From Macquaria australasica (Eukaryota; Chordata; Actinopteri; Centrarchiformes; Percichthyidae), in the NCBI GenBank assembly GCA_005408345.1, contig SEMN01000329.1:248001-312000 (forward strand): DNA of 64,000 nt, written 5' to 3'. The notes under the pieces are model-generated. The model was not told where the DNA came from. It saw only the letters and a program-made list of their open reading frames with translations, and did not search any database. Both the position numbers and the translations under genes were made by a program. Positions within the stretch are counted from its first letter, which is position 1. The number at the start of each line of letters is the position of its first letter. This document shows, one piece after another, positions 12,009-22,246 of this stretch.

Positions 12009-12070
12009 CAACTAAAGCATGATTAACATTTTCATGGTCATATTTAGGCAACGCACAGCACTTGGTTAAG
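12009..12070 (+). repeat. Dispersed repeat, copy A (CAACTAAAG ... TTAGGCAAC ... CTTGGTTAAG)
   Basis: Shares ordered blocks with 14968-15015: CAACTAAAG, then TTAGGCA(A/G)C, then CACTT followed by GGTTAAG or AAGGTT. A reverse-oriented partial copy lies at 13739-13775. The repeated order of blocks shows this is an interspersed family and not chance. I recall similar sequence as common in percomorph fish, but do not assign a class. Confidence 0.55.
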
Positions 12071-12262
12071 TCCATGCTGACTTGAAGCACGAGACAGGCA
12101 GCAATGACATTTTCAATATTTAGCCACGCCGACCCCCTCCCTATGACTTCTACTTCCAAAACATATTTGGCCAAACAAACAGTAGGCCTATATAAATGTA
12201 TTTTTGTGGGAGAAAGGGTTGCAAAGACACATACAGCAAAGCATGCATTTAAACACATAAAT

Positions 12263-12290
12263 ACACACACACACACACAGACAGACAGAG
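12263..12290. repeat. (CA)n then (CAGA)n microsatellite
   Basis: Uninterrupted CA units at 12263-12279 running into CAGACAGACAGAG. Confidence 0.9.
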
Positions 12291-12424
12291 AAAGAAATGA
12301 TCAAGTATCTCTCTTCGTCCTTAATGAGAAAAAGCATATCTGCAGTTAGAGTTGGTAATTATTAATTATTAGAGGGTACGCTGCCTCAGAGTTCTTAGGA
12401 GGGTGATGGGGCCATGGTGATAAG

Positions 12425-12605
12425 ATGCAGTGCAACACTAATAGTGCCATCCACTAGCACGACGCTTCAAAGATGCTGGGAGTGGCAGCCATGACTCTTT
12501 GAGGCTCCGCTGAGGAGGCCACGCAGCAATCATAATTGTTTCTAGATCAAGAAGGCCATAATTAATTTGCCTGTCTTGAAGTTCGGCAAAGGGGAATAAT
12601 GGCTG
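12425..12605. promoter_or_regulatory. Candidate conserved non-coding element (motif-rich unique DNA)
   Basis: Unique, repeat-free block containing AATCATAATTG and CATAATTAATTTG homeodomain-type cores near 12527-12570 and a palindromic TAATTATTAATTATTA just upstream at 12355-12371. The texture resembles vertebrate developmental enhancers. This is compositional judgement only; conservation was not tested. Confidence 0.25.
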
Positions 12606-12630
12606 CTGGTAAAGAGAAGACAGTGGAAGG

Positions 12631-12690
12631 TTGTGTGTATGCGAGTGTGTGTAAGTAAGTGTGTGTGTGTATGTGTGTGTGTGTGTGTGG
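12631..12690. repeat. Compound (TG)n microsatellite
   Basis: Interrupted TG tract with GCGAG and AAGTAAG interruptions. A second tract, (TG)9, lies at 12823-12840. Confidence 0.95.
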
Positions 12691-12849
12691 GCCGTAGTTC
12701 CTCTCAGAGCATCAGAGAAATAACAAAAGCTGTACAAAAGCAATAAGGATGGAAAAAAGAAGCTTGAAGCAATGTTTAGATGTTTAGCTACGTGCCGTCT
12801 GTCCGCAACAGGGGCCAAGGTGGTGTGTGTGTGTGTGTGTGCGTTTGTG

Positions 12850-13270
12850 CATGTGTGTCTTAACGCCATCCCATTGCGATGGAATTGAAATGCCATAACA
12901 GCGACAGTTTGTCCGGCTGCTTCTCTCCACTTAATAGTTCTACTGCGGCAGTATTTAATGCAAGGGGCCCTGGCTTTTTAAAAACTATTTAAAAGAACGC
13001 ATACAAATCACAGTGTGCAGAAAATGACCGTCTTAATGAAAACAGTGTTCCCTCAACACTGCCCTGCGGGAGGCCCAGGACCTGGGGGAGTACTTGGGAA
13101 TGCAAGGACCACAGGGTGCAGAATAATAGCCATGGAACCTGGACTGCAGAGTGCATGCTTGTTATGCTAAAAGGCAGGACTGGTAGCCTAAGGGCTGAGA
13201 TGGGAGGGCAGAAGCATACATACATAAACATTGGGAGGGGACAGCTGTTCCTTAATAACCTCTGGTAAAT
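12850..13270. promoter_or_regulatory. Candidate regulatory non-coding block
   Basis: Unique sequence with TTTTTAAAAACTATTTAAAAG, GGAATTGAAATGCC and CTTAATGAAAAC motifs in a GC-balanced context and no repeat content. Not recognised as an exon. Regulatory status is an inference from texture. Confidence 0.2.
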
Positions 13271-13960
13271 GGTGCCCGATGTAATTAAGGTGCCCAGGAG
13301 GAACAGAGAAAAAAGACAGACACTTTTGGTCAGCTTAGGTTTTTAGAAAGTTGCTTTAACAAGTAAGTTTGGAGATACAGAAGAAAAGTGACGGCTGAAG
13401 TTAGTTTATCCACAGCAGGACCAAGCTATATGTCTTCTCTTGGATATTCATATGGCCAAGATAAAAGCTATAGTTGATATTTCATACATTTTATTAAAGT
13501 CTTCAACAGTTGTTTGGTCATTTTGTTTGATTTTTTGTTAAAATGACCTGTTTACATGTTCCTGACAGAAAAACCTGTTGCAGTCCTGTCAATAATGACT
13601 GACCTCTCAGTAGGAAAAGCACAAGCACAAGCTTGATGTTGTACAACGTGTGTGACTTTGACATTGAAGACTATAGTGCGGGTCCCGTTTCCTAACAGCA
13701 GTTACCGTTGATTTCTTGTAACCATGAAGGCCTTAATCAGGTAGTTTTAGCTGCCTAAACCTAACCAGACTGAACCATAGGGGGTGGCAGTTTGGAAATG
13801 ACGCATGAGTCATTTTTGCAACAGTCATATATTCATATTGCTTTAAAAAACACTTTTAAAAAAATGTCCTGTCTGTTCATGCTGTTTTCTTAATATCTAA
13901 CCTCAACATGAACTTGAATATGGTGCAGCACTTTACAAATATCCAAAACAAGGATTCAAA
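13270..13960. other. Unique DNA including a reverse partial dispersed repeat
   Basis: The block CTGCCTAAACCTAACCAGAC at 13750-13769 is the reverse complement of the GGTTAGG-TTTAGGCAG core of the repeat seen at 12009 and 14968. The rest is unrecognised unique sequence. Confidence 0.45.
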
Positions 13961-13974
13961 GTGTTTTTTCACTG

Positions 13975-14012
13975 TGCATGTGTGTGGGTGTGTATGTGTG
14001 TGTGTAGGTGTG
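13975..14012. repeat. Imperfect (TG)n microsatellite
   Basis: TG units interrupted by GGG and TAT variants. Confidence 0.85.
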
Positions 14013-14089
14013 TGCACACGTAAATGGATTCATGTTTAACAAGCTCTTGACTAAAGTAATAAACAAAGATTGCTGCCAACAACATGCAA

Positions 14090-14180
14090 CGATGAAGGTG
14101 ATGATGATAGTGATGATGATGACAGATTTGATGATAAGACAACAGCTGTCACTGATGATGACCATGATGACAGTGATGCT
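14090..14180. repeat. Imperfect (GAT)n trinucleotide repeat
   Basis: About 90 bp dominated by GATGAT, GTGATG and GATGAC units, interrupted by a unique ACAGCTGTCA palindrome. Several TGACAG sites (MEIS/TGIF-type cores) arise from the repeat. Confidence 0.8.
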
Positions 14181-14184
14181 TCCT

Positions 14185-14700
14185 TTGTGTGTGTGTGTGA
14201 GTGTGTGTGTACCTGACTTATTTTCTTCATCCTCAGATTGGATTCCAGAGCAAAGAGGTGTGTTGCTAATCTTTGCAAGAATGTCAGGTGTGTGCGTGTA
14301 TGTGTGTGTGTATGGCAGAGTTGATTACACCCTCCTCTCCAACACCGAGAGCCGACATTTCTCAAGTGTATGTAATTATAGTGAGCACACAGCCTCCTAA
14401 GCATCCTGTCAATCTGAATCAGAAAGAACACACGCACATGAACACATGCACACAAACACAAAAAACTATTGTGTTCTGAGTGTGTGCTTTCAAGTGTGTG
14501 CAATTAGTCTGTATGTGTGTGTGTACATGTGCATGTATGCGCTTATGTGTGTTCCTGATTTTAGCCCTGCAACCCTCTGTCCTATGTGAGAATTTGGCTT
14601 CAGTGATCGTGTACATGTCTGCACAGGGCCTGCTCCTCGCTTCTCCTCTTGCACAATGACAAGGTTTGGGTTTCAAACACACACACACATGACTACACAC
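14185..14700. repeat. Cluster of short TG/CA tracts
   Basis: Short (TG)n at 14187-14210, 14290-14312 and 14510-14560, and (CA)n at 14428-14462 and 14675-14702. Long overlapping open frames on both strands here are artefacts of these tracts. Confidence 0.85.
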
Positions 14701-14967
14701 ACAGAGACTGACAGTCAGGTGCTAAATAGAGGCTATCCTGATTACCCTTTTAGCTTATAGCTCAATTATTGTCTAAATGAGTATCTAGGCCCAAGGCCAA
14801 AACTGTCAAAATGTTCTGTTGCCTGAGAATTCAAGTCATGGAAATAGGGAGGTGTGTTCAAAACCGTACCGTCAAACAACGTTGATAGTGGATGACTCTG
14901 TAAACCCTGGATTAGGTTCAATGACAACGTTTTTTAAAGTTCACTGTCAACATTTTTTGGACATGGG

Positions 14968-15015
14968 ACAACTAAAGTACAGTTACGGTTAGGCAGCAAA
15001 AACCACTTAAGGTTT
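14968..15015 (+). repeat. Dispersed repeat, copy B
   Basis: CAACTAAAGTACAGTTACGG is followed by TTAGGCAGC and CCACTTAAGGTT, the same order of blocks as 12009-12070. The copy may extend left to about 14860 (GTTCAAAACCGTACCGTC), but I cannot place that boundary. Confidence 0.55.
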
Positions 15016-15019
15016 TGGA

Positions 15020-15720
15020 AAGATCATTGTCAGTGTTGTCACACTACTTTCTGGACTGATCCAGAAGGTTGGTTAATGTAAGTTCATGCTGCATAATTGT
15101 AAAAATGGACATAATAACTTTCTGGTGCTGACTTTAGAACACTAAATCAAGTGAACATGAAGCAGAAGTCATATATTATTTATTGAAATTTAGATCTTTC
15201 AAATGAAATGTTTACACTGCTAAACTGTGTTACTTTCTCAACATTTAGCAGAGTCAAATACACATTAAAAAAACTTTTGGATTTCTGGTTTAAAGGCGAA
15301 ATCCATAACTTTCTGCTCATTCAAACTACAGCACAGATGACAGAGTGTCCGGGGTCACATTTGTGGAGTTGTTTCACCTCTGAGTTTCTTGGTATGAAGT
15401 GAAATCTTCATCGTCAAATTAAAATATATTATTACTGAAGTTAGATGGAAGAAGCATTATAAACAGTTGCCACCCAACAAAGCTGATGAGAATTCTTTTC
15501 AAGAGCTATTAGCATTTTTGCCAATTAATATTTATGATAAACACAATTTAAAAAATAAATCTGTACACCTTTTCATATTAGTAGCATCTATAAATGTATT
15601 ACCTTCTTTACAGAGATCCTTTTTAAATGATCTGATGCAAGCGGACAATAGTTGTTTTGTTGGACAGTGTTTGTTGTTCTACCTCTACCTCTCTCCTGTA
15701 TGATGTTTAATGTGTTAAAC
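15020..15720. other. AT-rich unassigned sequence
   Basis: AT-rich with a short open frame at 15467-15703 of low-complexity composition. It could be decayed LINE sequence, but no reverse-transcriptase motif is visible. Confidence 0.35.
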
Positions 15721-15779
15721 ATATTCATGATGGAAACCCCGGCGGCCGCTTGAGTTTCCTCACCTCACTTTCTCCCTCT

Positions 15780-15875
15780 TGCTATGAATTAAACAGAGAG
15801 ATAGCGAGAAGAGGGTGGTGGGGACAGATAGAGAGGGAGAGAGTTAGCAGAAGAGAGAGAGAGAGAGAGAGAGAT
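15780..15875. repeat. (GA)n purine-rich tract
   Basis: Purine-rich sequence ending in uninterrupted GA units at 15852-15874. Confidence 0.9.
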
Positions 15876-15879
15876 GTGG

Positions 15880-16090
15880 TAAATTACATTGTCAATTCAA
15901 ATCCTGCCACTAATGCATCTCATTGAGTCTGTGTCGCTGTCATCCCGGATGCTCAGTTATCTGTCAGTGCAGCCAGCAAAGTAGGGCCGCCATGTTAACA
16001 TCCCTGCGAAAAGCAGCGCAAAGTTTAGCTAGCCAACACGCCCTGAGCCAGGACGAGAGAGGAGAGACAGTGGAGATGAAGTAGACGTGC
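15880..16090. promoter_or_regulatory. Candidate conserved non-coding element
   Basis: Unique block with GGTAAATTACATTGTCAATT, CCACTAATGCATCTCATTGA and CAGTTATCTGTCAG (a GATA-type TTATCTG beside a TGACAG core). GC-balanced and repeat-free. Inferred from texture only. Confidence 0.25.
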
Positions 16091-16111
16091 AAGACATGAA
16101 AAATTCATCTT

Positions 16112-16144
16112 TCCTACATGAGTGTGTGTGTGTGTGTGTGTGTG
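16112..16144. repeat. (TG)n microsatellite
   Basis: About 30 bp of uninterrupted TG. Confidence 0.95.
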
Positions 16145-16364
16145 CCTGCAGAGCTGTATCAGTTTAATTACAGCTAGCGCCCTGGCGAATTAAAACATCC
16201 CTGTAACTTCTCTCTCACACGCTACACACACATAATTGACATGCACACACTCCAAAGTACCAGTGCTACACACATGCACTACCCTGTTGTAGTTGTCATC
16301 CCCTGTTCGCTCGCTAACCCCCTCCCCTCCTCTCTCTCCACCAGCCCCCGTCCCCATTCCTCGG

Positions 16365-16515
16365 TCCTCAAAACTATTTGAAAATCAATTATCTCAACAA
16401 ACCAGCTGTAAGGAGTGGGTGCCAGCCACTTACTCCTGAAGTGAATAACTTATTTGAAATTCATTATTGTGTCGAGCGGTGCGACAGGGCCCTCCAAGGC
16501 TCTGCATTTCCCATT
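16365..16515. promoter_or_regulatory. Candidate conserved non-coding element
   Basis: Unique block with GAAAATCAATTATCTC and TTTGAAATTCATTATTGTG motif-rich sequence, bounded on the right by a (CT)n tract. No coding potential. Conservation untested. Confidence 0.25.
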
Positions 16516-16516
16516 C

Positions 16517-16677
16517 CTCTCTCTCTCTCTCTTTCTCTCTCTCAGTGTCTCTCTGTCTTTACATAAACTAACTACAGTGCTGGACTGATCATTTTTTCTT
16601 CTCTTACGCGTCCCCCTTCCCTCCTCCTGTCATGCAATTTTAACCAGCTGAGCGCTACGGACATGAGCACACACTGA

Positions 16678-16719
<42 letters not shown>

Positions 16720-16720
16720 A
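16517..16720. repeat. (CT)n tract and compound (CT)n(CA)n microsatellite
   Basis: (CT)n at 16517-16543, and a compound tract of (TC)10 at 16679-16698 joined directly to (CA)n at 16699-16719. Confidence 0.95.
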
Positions 16721-17233
16721 AGCTCCCTTGATTGGTTCACCTCATTTATTTATCACATGCAAATCATGGGACGCCCAGAGATGTTTTCTCTCCTGCCTGC
16801 TTCTACAGGCATGAATATGGATGGTGATGATGGGAGCAAAGTAAGGTTGGAAAGGGAAGGAAGGGGTGAGTATGGATATACATTCTACATTTTGTTTACT
16901 TTTATTCATCAACATTTGTTACCTTAATAATATGAATAATGATAATACACTTTATGGTCTGTATGGCCACTACTACTTTTGATCTGGGGCTGTTTTTCAT
17001 GGTTTGGTCCTTACTTTTAATTAAGGAAAATCTTAATGCTACAGCATACAATCATGTTTTTTTCTATTCTATTATTTGACTATCACGCACCCAATTTTAT
17101 GGCAACAGTTTGACAGTGGCAATGCCTAAGTGCACAAAGCGAGGTCCATAAATAAATGGTTTTCTCAGTTTGGTGTGGAAGAACTTGACTGGTCTGCACA
17201 GAGGCCTCAACACAAGTGGAATGCCAATGTTTT

Positions 17234-17805
17234 TTAGCATCTCTTTATGGAGAACTGGTGATAAATATTGTATTAGTAGTAAAGAAAGAGAGGTTTCATT
17301 TTGAATGCACTGGATATTCCCAATAAAAAGTATGTTGAAGAAGATTAAACTGGATAGTGAATATTCTTGTGATTTCTGTGGATTACAAAAAGAAACAATT
17401 TGCCACCTGTTATATCATTGTATCTACATAAAAATATTCTGGATGGATGTTGAACATTTTATAAGGAGAATAACTGAGCGATTGATCCAGCTACAGGATA
17501 GGGACATTTGTTTTTGATTTGAAGGCAAAGAGATGGACAAAAATTTTCTTTTCTTTGTGCAATTGGTTTTATTACTGGGACAATTTTACATATATAAAAC
17601 AAAGGGACCGACTCAAAACCAAACTTTGGGCACTTTTGTCAAGAACTATCTGAGGAGAAAATGGTATTACAGTTAGATATGTTAAAATAAAGAGGGCTAT
17701 AAAAACTTAGAATAATAATGTCTTTGTTGGATACAGTATATGCACATAGCGTAATTATTACTTTCATTTATTTTTTGTTGTATATTTAAAGGGGGAAAAA
17801 ATGCT
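17234..17805 (+). mobile_element. L1-like LINE ORF2 C-terminus and 3' end, inserted in the Tc1 relic
   Basis: Read through two in-frame stops (17302-17304 and 17515-17517), the + strand gives the typical L1-type ORF2 tail. It runs KEREVSF, stop, MHWIFPIKSMLKKIKLDSEY, then the Cys/His motif CDFCGLQKETICHLLYHC, then IFWMDVEHFI. After the second stop it continues FVQLVLLLGQFYIYKTKG and FVKNYLRRKWYY. CxxC followed about 10 residues later by HxxxxC is the hallmark of L1/Tx1-clade ORF2 C-termini. The 3' end is A-rich near 17800. The broken host sequence continues on both sides with AATGC at each junction, suggesting a short target duplication. It is 5' truncated and dead. Confidence 0.8.
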
Positions 17806-17855
17806 GACTGAAAGCCAGTCCTTATCGCTCAACATTAGTGCCAAACCTCCCCAGT

Positions 17856-18187
17856 GCAACATTAGCATTGTGTAAAACAACGCATTTACTTCAGTGAGAT
17901 CCCTGCGTTGACACAGTAGGGGTGCCAACACAGAGGACTCTTTCTTTTGTCAAAAAAATACAGGCTCGTCCAGTGAAAAAGTTGAACCTGGATCAACTTT
18001 TGCTGCAACGTCCGGCAACGCACTTTATAGACCAATCAGATTTTGTACATTTCCTGGTAGAATACTTCAACCTAATGGTTCTATTACTAAAACCGGCCTT
18101 CCTGGATTGTATTTCATTGTCTCATAGGTACCTGAAGCAACATGCCCTGTTTTTTCAACGCTGTGCTCTTTTTGGTCTGAAAGCCCC
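17856..18187. mobile_element. Unidentified insertion within the Tc1 relic
   Basis: Tc1-like sequence breaks off after CCTC near 17852 and resumes near 18188, so about 330 bp was inserted. The flanks CCCCAGT (left) and CCCCGGT (right) could be a 7-bp target duplication with one mismatch. The insert has no recognisable inverted ends. It contains GTTGAACCTGGATCAACTTT and TAGACCAATCAGATTTTG, and the open frame at 17922-18248 crosses the insert boundary, so it is not a gene. Class is unknown. Confidence 0.5.
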
Positions 18188-18359
18188 GGTAATGCTTTTG
18201 TGGCCGAATGACAGAAAATCCCTGCAGTCAGGTTCCAAAATCTTGTAAAAAGCGTTCTTAGAAGAGTGGAGGCTGTTTTCAGATTACTGCCCATGGTTTT
18301 GGAATAAGATGTTCAACAATGTGTGTATAATGTTTGGGTGTCTGCATACTTTTATGTAA

Positions 18360-20095
18360 TACTGCTGCCACCGCTACTAATAATAGTGTTATTTCCCATC
18401 TTTTTCATGTTATGAGTGCTTTGGAAACAAGCCTCTGACAGAGAGGAGAGATGTGCACAGTTACAGTAAAATTACTATAAGTGCATGCACAAAGAGCAGT
18501 CTTGTTAATTAAAACTTTTGCCGAAGGTTAAAACTAATGAGAGAGATGCTCATGAACATTCAGTGGATGTGAACAAGCTTTAGAAAGTTTCCAACGTTTA
18601 AATGAACTACACACACACACACACAGACACACACAGACACAGGCTGGTGGTATGTCAAGGACAGTGCCGTGGCAGGCTGAGAGACACCAGTGTGGAAGCA
18701 ATGTGAAAGTGAGTTGATGCAGTGTCACTGCTGCTTTTAACCTTTCTTTCTTTATTTCTTTTTTCATTCCCCTTGTCTCTTCCTTGCTCTTATTTTTCTC
18801 TCCATTTTTCTCTGTCTGTCCCTCTCTCGCCCACTATGTATGACTCTCCTCCTCACTACATATATCTCTCTTGATAAAGAGAGAGAGTAAATGAGTGTGA
18901 CAGGGCTGTCATGTATGTTCCAGCAAAGGCCAGCGAGGCCCTGTGCAGAGACAGGAGGTGTCATATCCTTACATCTCTCTCTGTTTCTGCCACCAGCTGG
19001 ACTCTCCTTCTCTCTCCTTTTCTGTCACATTCTATCTCTCTCCCATCCCTTTCTCTCTCTGAGACAACATTCACATAAGTCAGCTAAATTTCAAAAGGCT
19101 GTTCTCGCGTGAAAACACTGTGCATTTTTAGGTCGTTTTCATTAAGAAGAATTATGGGAAAATGGCTAAATCTCCTGTTCTTCCTCCCCTTGTGGTCAGC
19201 AAATCATGTGTAAATCACAGCCAACATCTGGTAAGTAGTGGGACACAGCCTAGTGACTCCACTGAGTCTCAGCTCGCTAAATCACCATTAACTGGCATTT
19301 TAGAAAACATTTTTGAAAAATGCCAGCTCAGTGTGGACAGAGGGCCAAAAAGGAGAGAAAGAGAGGTGTGTTGTGCAGTTTAGCGTGGCCGACGCCTGCG
19401 TGATGAAAGCAGCACGTCAGCAGTTCAGCAGCAGCAGCTTCAGTCCTCCATCAGTGTCTGTGATGCGATCGGCCACAATACTTATGTGTGATCATTTGCA
19501 TTTTGGCAGCATGTAAAACAAAGCCTAAAAGGTTGCTTCGGGTTATGGTTACATGAAAAGTGTGAAAAGTAAAATATGAGCAATTACAAGGCCTGTGTAG
19601 ACAGCTGACTTGATTAAAATAGAAACGTATCTGTTCCATGAGACGTGTGAGATGGACAGCTGAAAAACGTGGCTGAAACATATCCTGTGTTGACAGCCTG
19701 TAAGACAAGAGTGACTTTCTCTCTACACTCTTTTATTGCTCCCTCACAATATTTCAGCCTGAAATAAAGAATTTTAAAAAATACATGTAAGTAGCAAAAC
19801 AACACTTTGGCTGTGAAGGGAGGACCCTCAATGACATTTTATGACTTAGACCTCATCACCATTGTCACTTCCCCTGTCTCTCTCTGCTTCACTCATCCTA
19901 TTGTGTCTTTTTAATTTCTTTTCCTTTCACTTTTCACCACACACTCTCTGTCACCAACAGCAACTGACATCTGTGGATGTGTATCCAGTTGTACATGCAT
20001 GCACACACTCACAGGTATTGTATGTATGTGCATGCAAGCACTTGCGCTGCACACGTGAATTAACACACCTACTGTACATGTGTGTATATGTGTGT
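18360..20095. other. Unique DNA with small microsatellites
   Basis: (CA)n at 18610-18640, a CT-rich stretch at 18740-19065 and an interrupted TG/CA stretch at 20000-20100. A 16-bp GA tract lies near 18873-18888. No gene or transposon recognised. Confidence 0.5.
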
Positions 20096-20099
20096 GACT

Positions 20100-20275
20100 C
20101 CAGCCTCCGGGCGACTCAGCGGCAGGAAATCGGTCAGCTGAGCCATCAGAGTAAAAATTGGGTCAAATTGGCCTTTCAACTGGCCTTAATATTCCAATCA
20201 TTCCTAAAAACCTGCCTGCAGCTCCACAATGCAGCTCTGCTCTGAAACCCACCGCAAATAGTTCATTTCAACATT
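20100..20275. promoter_or_regulatory. Candidate conserved non-coding element
   Basis: Unique block including ATCGGTCAGCTGAGCCATCA, AATTGGCCTTTCAACTGGCC and TTAATATTCCAATCATTCC. Repeat-free. Flanked by simple TG/CA repeats on both sides, like other candidate enhancer blocks in this window. Confidence 0.25.
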
Positions 20276-20424
20276 TGATGAACACAAATATTCAACAGGA
20301 CGTGTGCATGTTCTGTGTAAGTATGTTGAAGTGTCAGTGTGTGTGTTCAGCTCTCTGTGTGCGTGTGCATGTGTGATTTGTGTGATTGCTTCGCCCATAT
20401 TCACATACCCTTTCTTGCTCTCTC

Positions 20425-20640
20425 TGCAGTTGAACGGTTTGTTTGCATTGGGAGTGAGTGAGGGATAGCTGCGATCAATGTCAAAACCATTATGGGACAC
20501 GCTTTGAGTAGAGCAGCCCCATTTTAGCAATTTCGCAGTGGCCGAGGCCCGCATATGGAATTATTTGATCAATAGTCTTGTAGCTTGATAGAGAGGAGTA
20601 AATTATATGATCAATGTTGTGTATAATGTCGCTACCTGCA
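20425..20640. promoter_or_regulatory. Candidate enhancer with three GATCAAT motifs
   Basis: GATCAAT occurs at 20473-20479, 20567-20573 and 20609-20615, all on the + strand. Each contains ATCAAT, the core of ONECUT/HNF6-type sites (reverse ATTGAT). The block also has TTTAGCAATTTCGCAG and ATATGGAATTATTTG. It is unique sequence in a GC-balanced context and lacks coding potential. Function is inferred from motif clustering. Confidence 0.3.
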
Positions 20641-21419
20641 CACTTCATTGAGAGTCTCAGTTTCTGTGTGTGATTCTTTTTGTGTGTGAATCAGTCTTTT
20701 TGTGCAGACATACCAGCGCATGTGTAGGTGCAGATATGTAATTCCTGAATGCTATTGTCCATACATTGTTGGTGTGCTGTTGTTGCACCATTTACTTTCC
20801 TGCTTTTTGGAATAAAGGGCCAGTTTTCTCAGGCTCTTCGTATATTTTTCACTTGCTTTCTGGACACAATACGCTCAGTTTTGAGAGTGGAAGCAGACAG
20901 GGATATCAAATGGCAGAGATGAAAATAGAATGAATGGGGAGTAGGGGAGACTAGCTAAATTATTGATGTGTATCATAGCGCCTATGAACACACAACACAC
21001 TGAACCATCTTCTTGGCTATTCACCTCCAATAACACACTCTTATCACTTCACCAACAAGTACACCTCTCATACTCCAACATGTATAAAACATCTGTGTAT
21101 AATACGTGTCCAGACACACATTCATCGTTCATTCGCTCACAATGATATAAGAGCGTAGACGCACACATACAAAAGCCCATTCCTGTTTTGTTCGCAGTAA
21201 CGTCTTTTCAGAGGAATTCACAAGCTGAAGTGGCTCAAGTATAGGATTTGACTTCTAATATACACAAACACACAAAGACATACACACACCTCTATTCTGA
21301 GTCCATGTCTGTCTCTGTGGATGAGATCACTACCCTCTCTGTCACTCTGAAACACTGCCTGTGTGCGTCTAAGCCTGAGTGTGAGTGTGAGTGGCGTACA
21401 TCAGGGTGAAGCGATACCT

Positions 21420-22080
21420 CTCCTCATTGTAGGTTCATGGCCGCGTACGTGTCATGAAACTCACCGAGAGACAGCCTGATAGCCTGGCAGAGAGGCCTCG
21501 GTTTGAGCCTGATTTGTTTTTTTTCTGTCTCCCTCTCTCCCTCTCTCCTGTCACATGGTAAAAGTTGACCCGTCGGGGGAACGACGAGCAAACGACACGA
21601 GGCGGTTGGGGCAGGGAAAGAGAGAGAGAGGGGTGGGTGGATGGATGGAGGTAGGGACACAGGAAGGAGGGGGGTGGGAGAGAGAACGACACAAAGGAGA
21701 GCCTGTCACACTCACTTAGATGCTGAAATATTAAAGTGAGCAGTCAGGTTGTAATTTTCCTGAGAAAGACGAGGGAAGAGGGGGATAAGTGAAGCGGGAG
21801 AAGGAGGGAGGTGGGGGGACGAGTGATAGAGACACGGAGAGAGGAAAGGTATCACCGCTGATCTCTCTTTCCTCTCTTCTTGGAAGAGACATACGCACAC
21901 TTTTAATACCACTACTTTAATTAGCTCGGCTTTATACGGTCTGTCTCTCTCTGCTCCTCTTCTCCGCAAGACGTGAATAATTCAGCAGGAATGGTGCACC
22001 GCTGCCTGGCAGAGACAGCAGGCCCACCAATCTGCAATGTATCTGTGGAAAAGAAACAGAGAGAGAGGCCATAAAAGAGG
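21420..22080. repeat. Purine/pyrimidine-rich tracts in unique DNA
   Basis: CT-rich at 21520-21550, GA/GGGT-rich at 21610-21700 and purine-rich at 21765-21850. The overlapping minus-strand frames (21424-21969) are products of these tracts. AATTAGCTCGGCTTTATACGG near 21918-21938 looks unique. Confidence 0.6.
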
Positions 22081-22224
22081 GTCTCCACCATCACACAGCA
22101 GACTTTGCTTGTCTAAAACCTCAAGTCTTTTTGTCCTAATCTAACAGATCAATGTTTGTTTTGTAACAATTACCGGTGGTCTTGCTTTGCTGGCGGTCTG
22201 CGGTTATCTCAACGTACACCACAC

Positions 22225-22246
22225 GTTAGTTAGTTAGTTAGTTAGC
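22225..22246. repeat. (TTAG)n tetranucleotide repeat
   Basis: Five uninterrupted TTAG units. The following ~170 bp (to about 22410) may be the reverse-strand 3' part of a decayed retroelement ending in this tail, but I have no diagnostic motif. Confidence 0.85.

Larger units (their letters stand above)
16981..18357 (+). mobile_element. Tc1/mariner relic, split into three pieces by insertions
   Basis: Three co-linear pieces match the 3' half of a teleost Tc1-type transposase gene and its 3' end, as I recall that family. Piece 1, 16981-17233, holds GGGGCTGTTTTTCATGGTTT, AATCTTAATGCTACAGCATA, and GTGCACAAAGCGAGGTCCAT continuing to TTTGGTGTGGAAGAACTTGA. The matching protein segment (VHKARSINKW, FGVEELDWSAQ) includes the DWPAQSPDLNP-like region, here decayed. 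Piece 2, 17806-17855, holds AAAGCCAGTCCTTATCGCTC, AACATTAGTGCC and then CCTC. Piece 3, 18190-18357, holds GCTTTTGTGGCCGAATGAC, AGAAGAGTGGAGGCTGTT and GGTGTCTGCATACTTTTATG. The gaps are insertions. Frameshifts and substitutions make it inactive, and the 5' part is absent. Confidence 0.8.

Noticed and set aside
12438..12896. 152-codon minus-strand frame
   Set aside because: Centre is translated (CA)n; no domain.
14051..14503. 150-codon minus-strand frame
   Set aside because: Built from GAT and TG/CA repeats.
15467..15703. LINE-like ORF fragment
   Set aside because: AT-rich 78-codon frame with no reverse-transcriptase or Cys/His motif, unlike the clear L1-type tail at 17302-17660.
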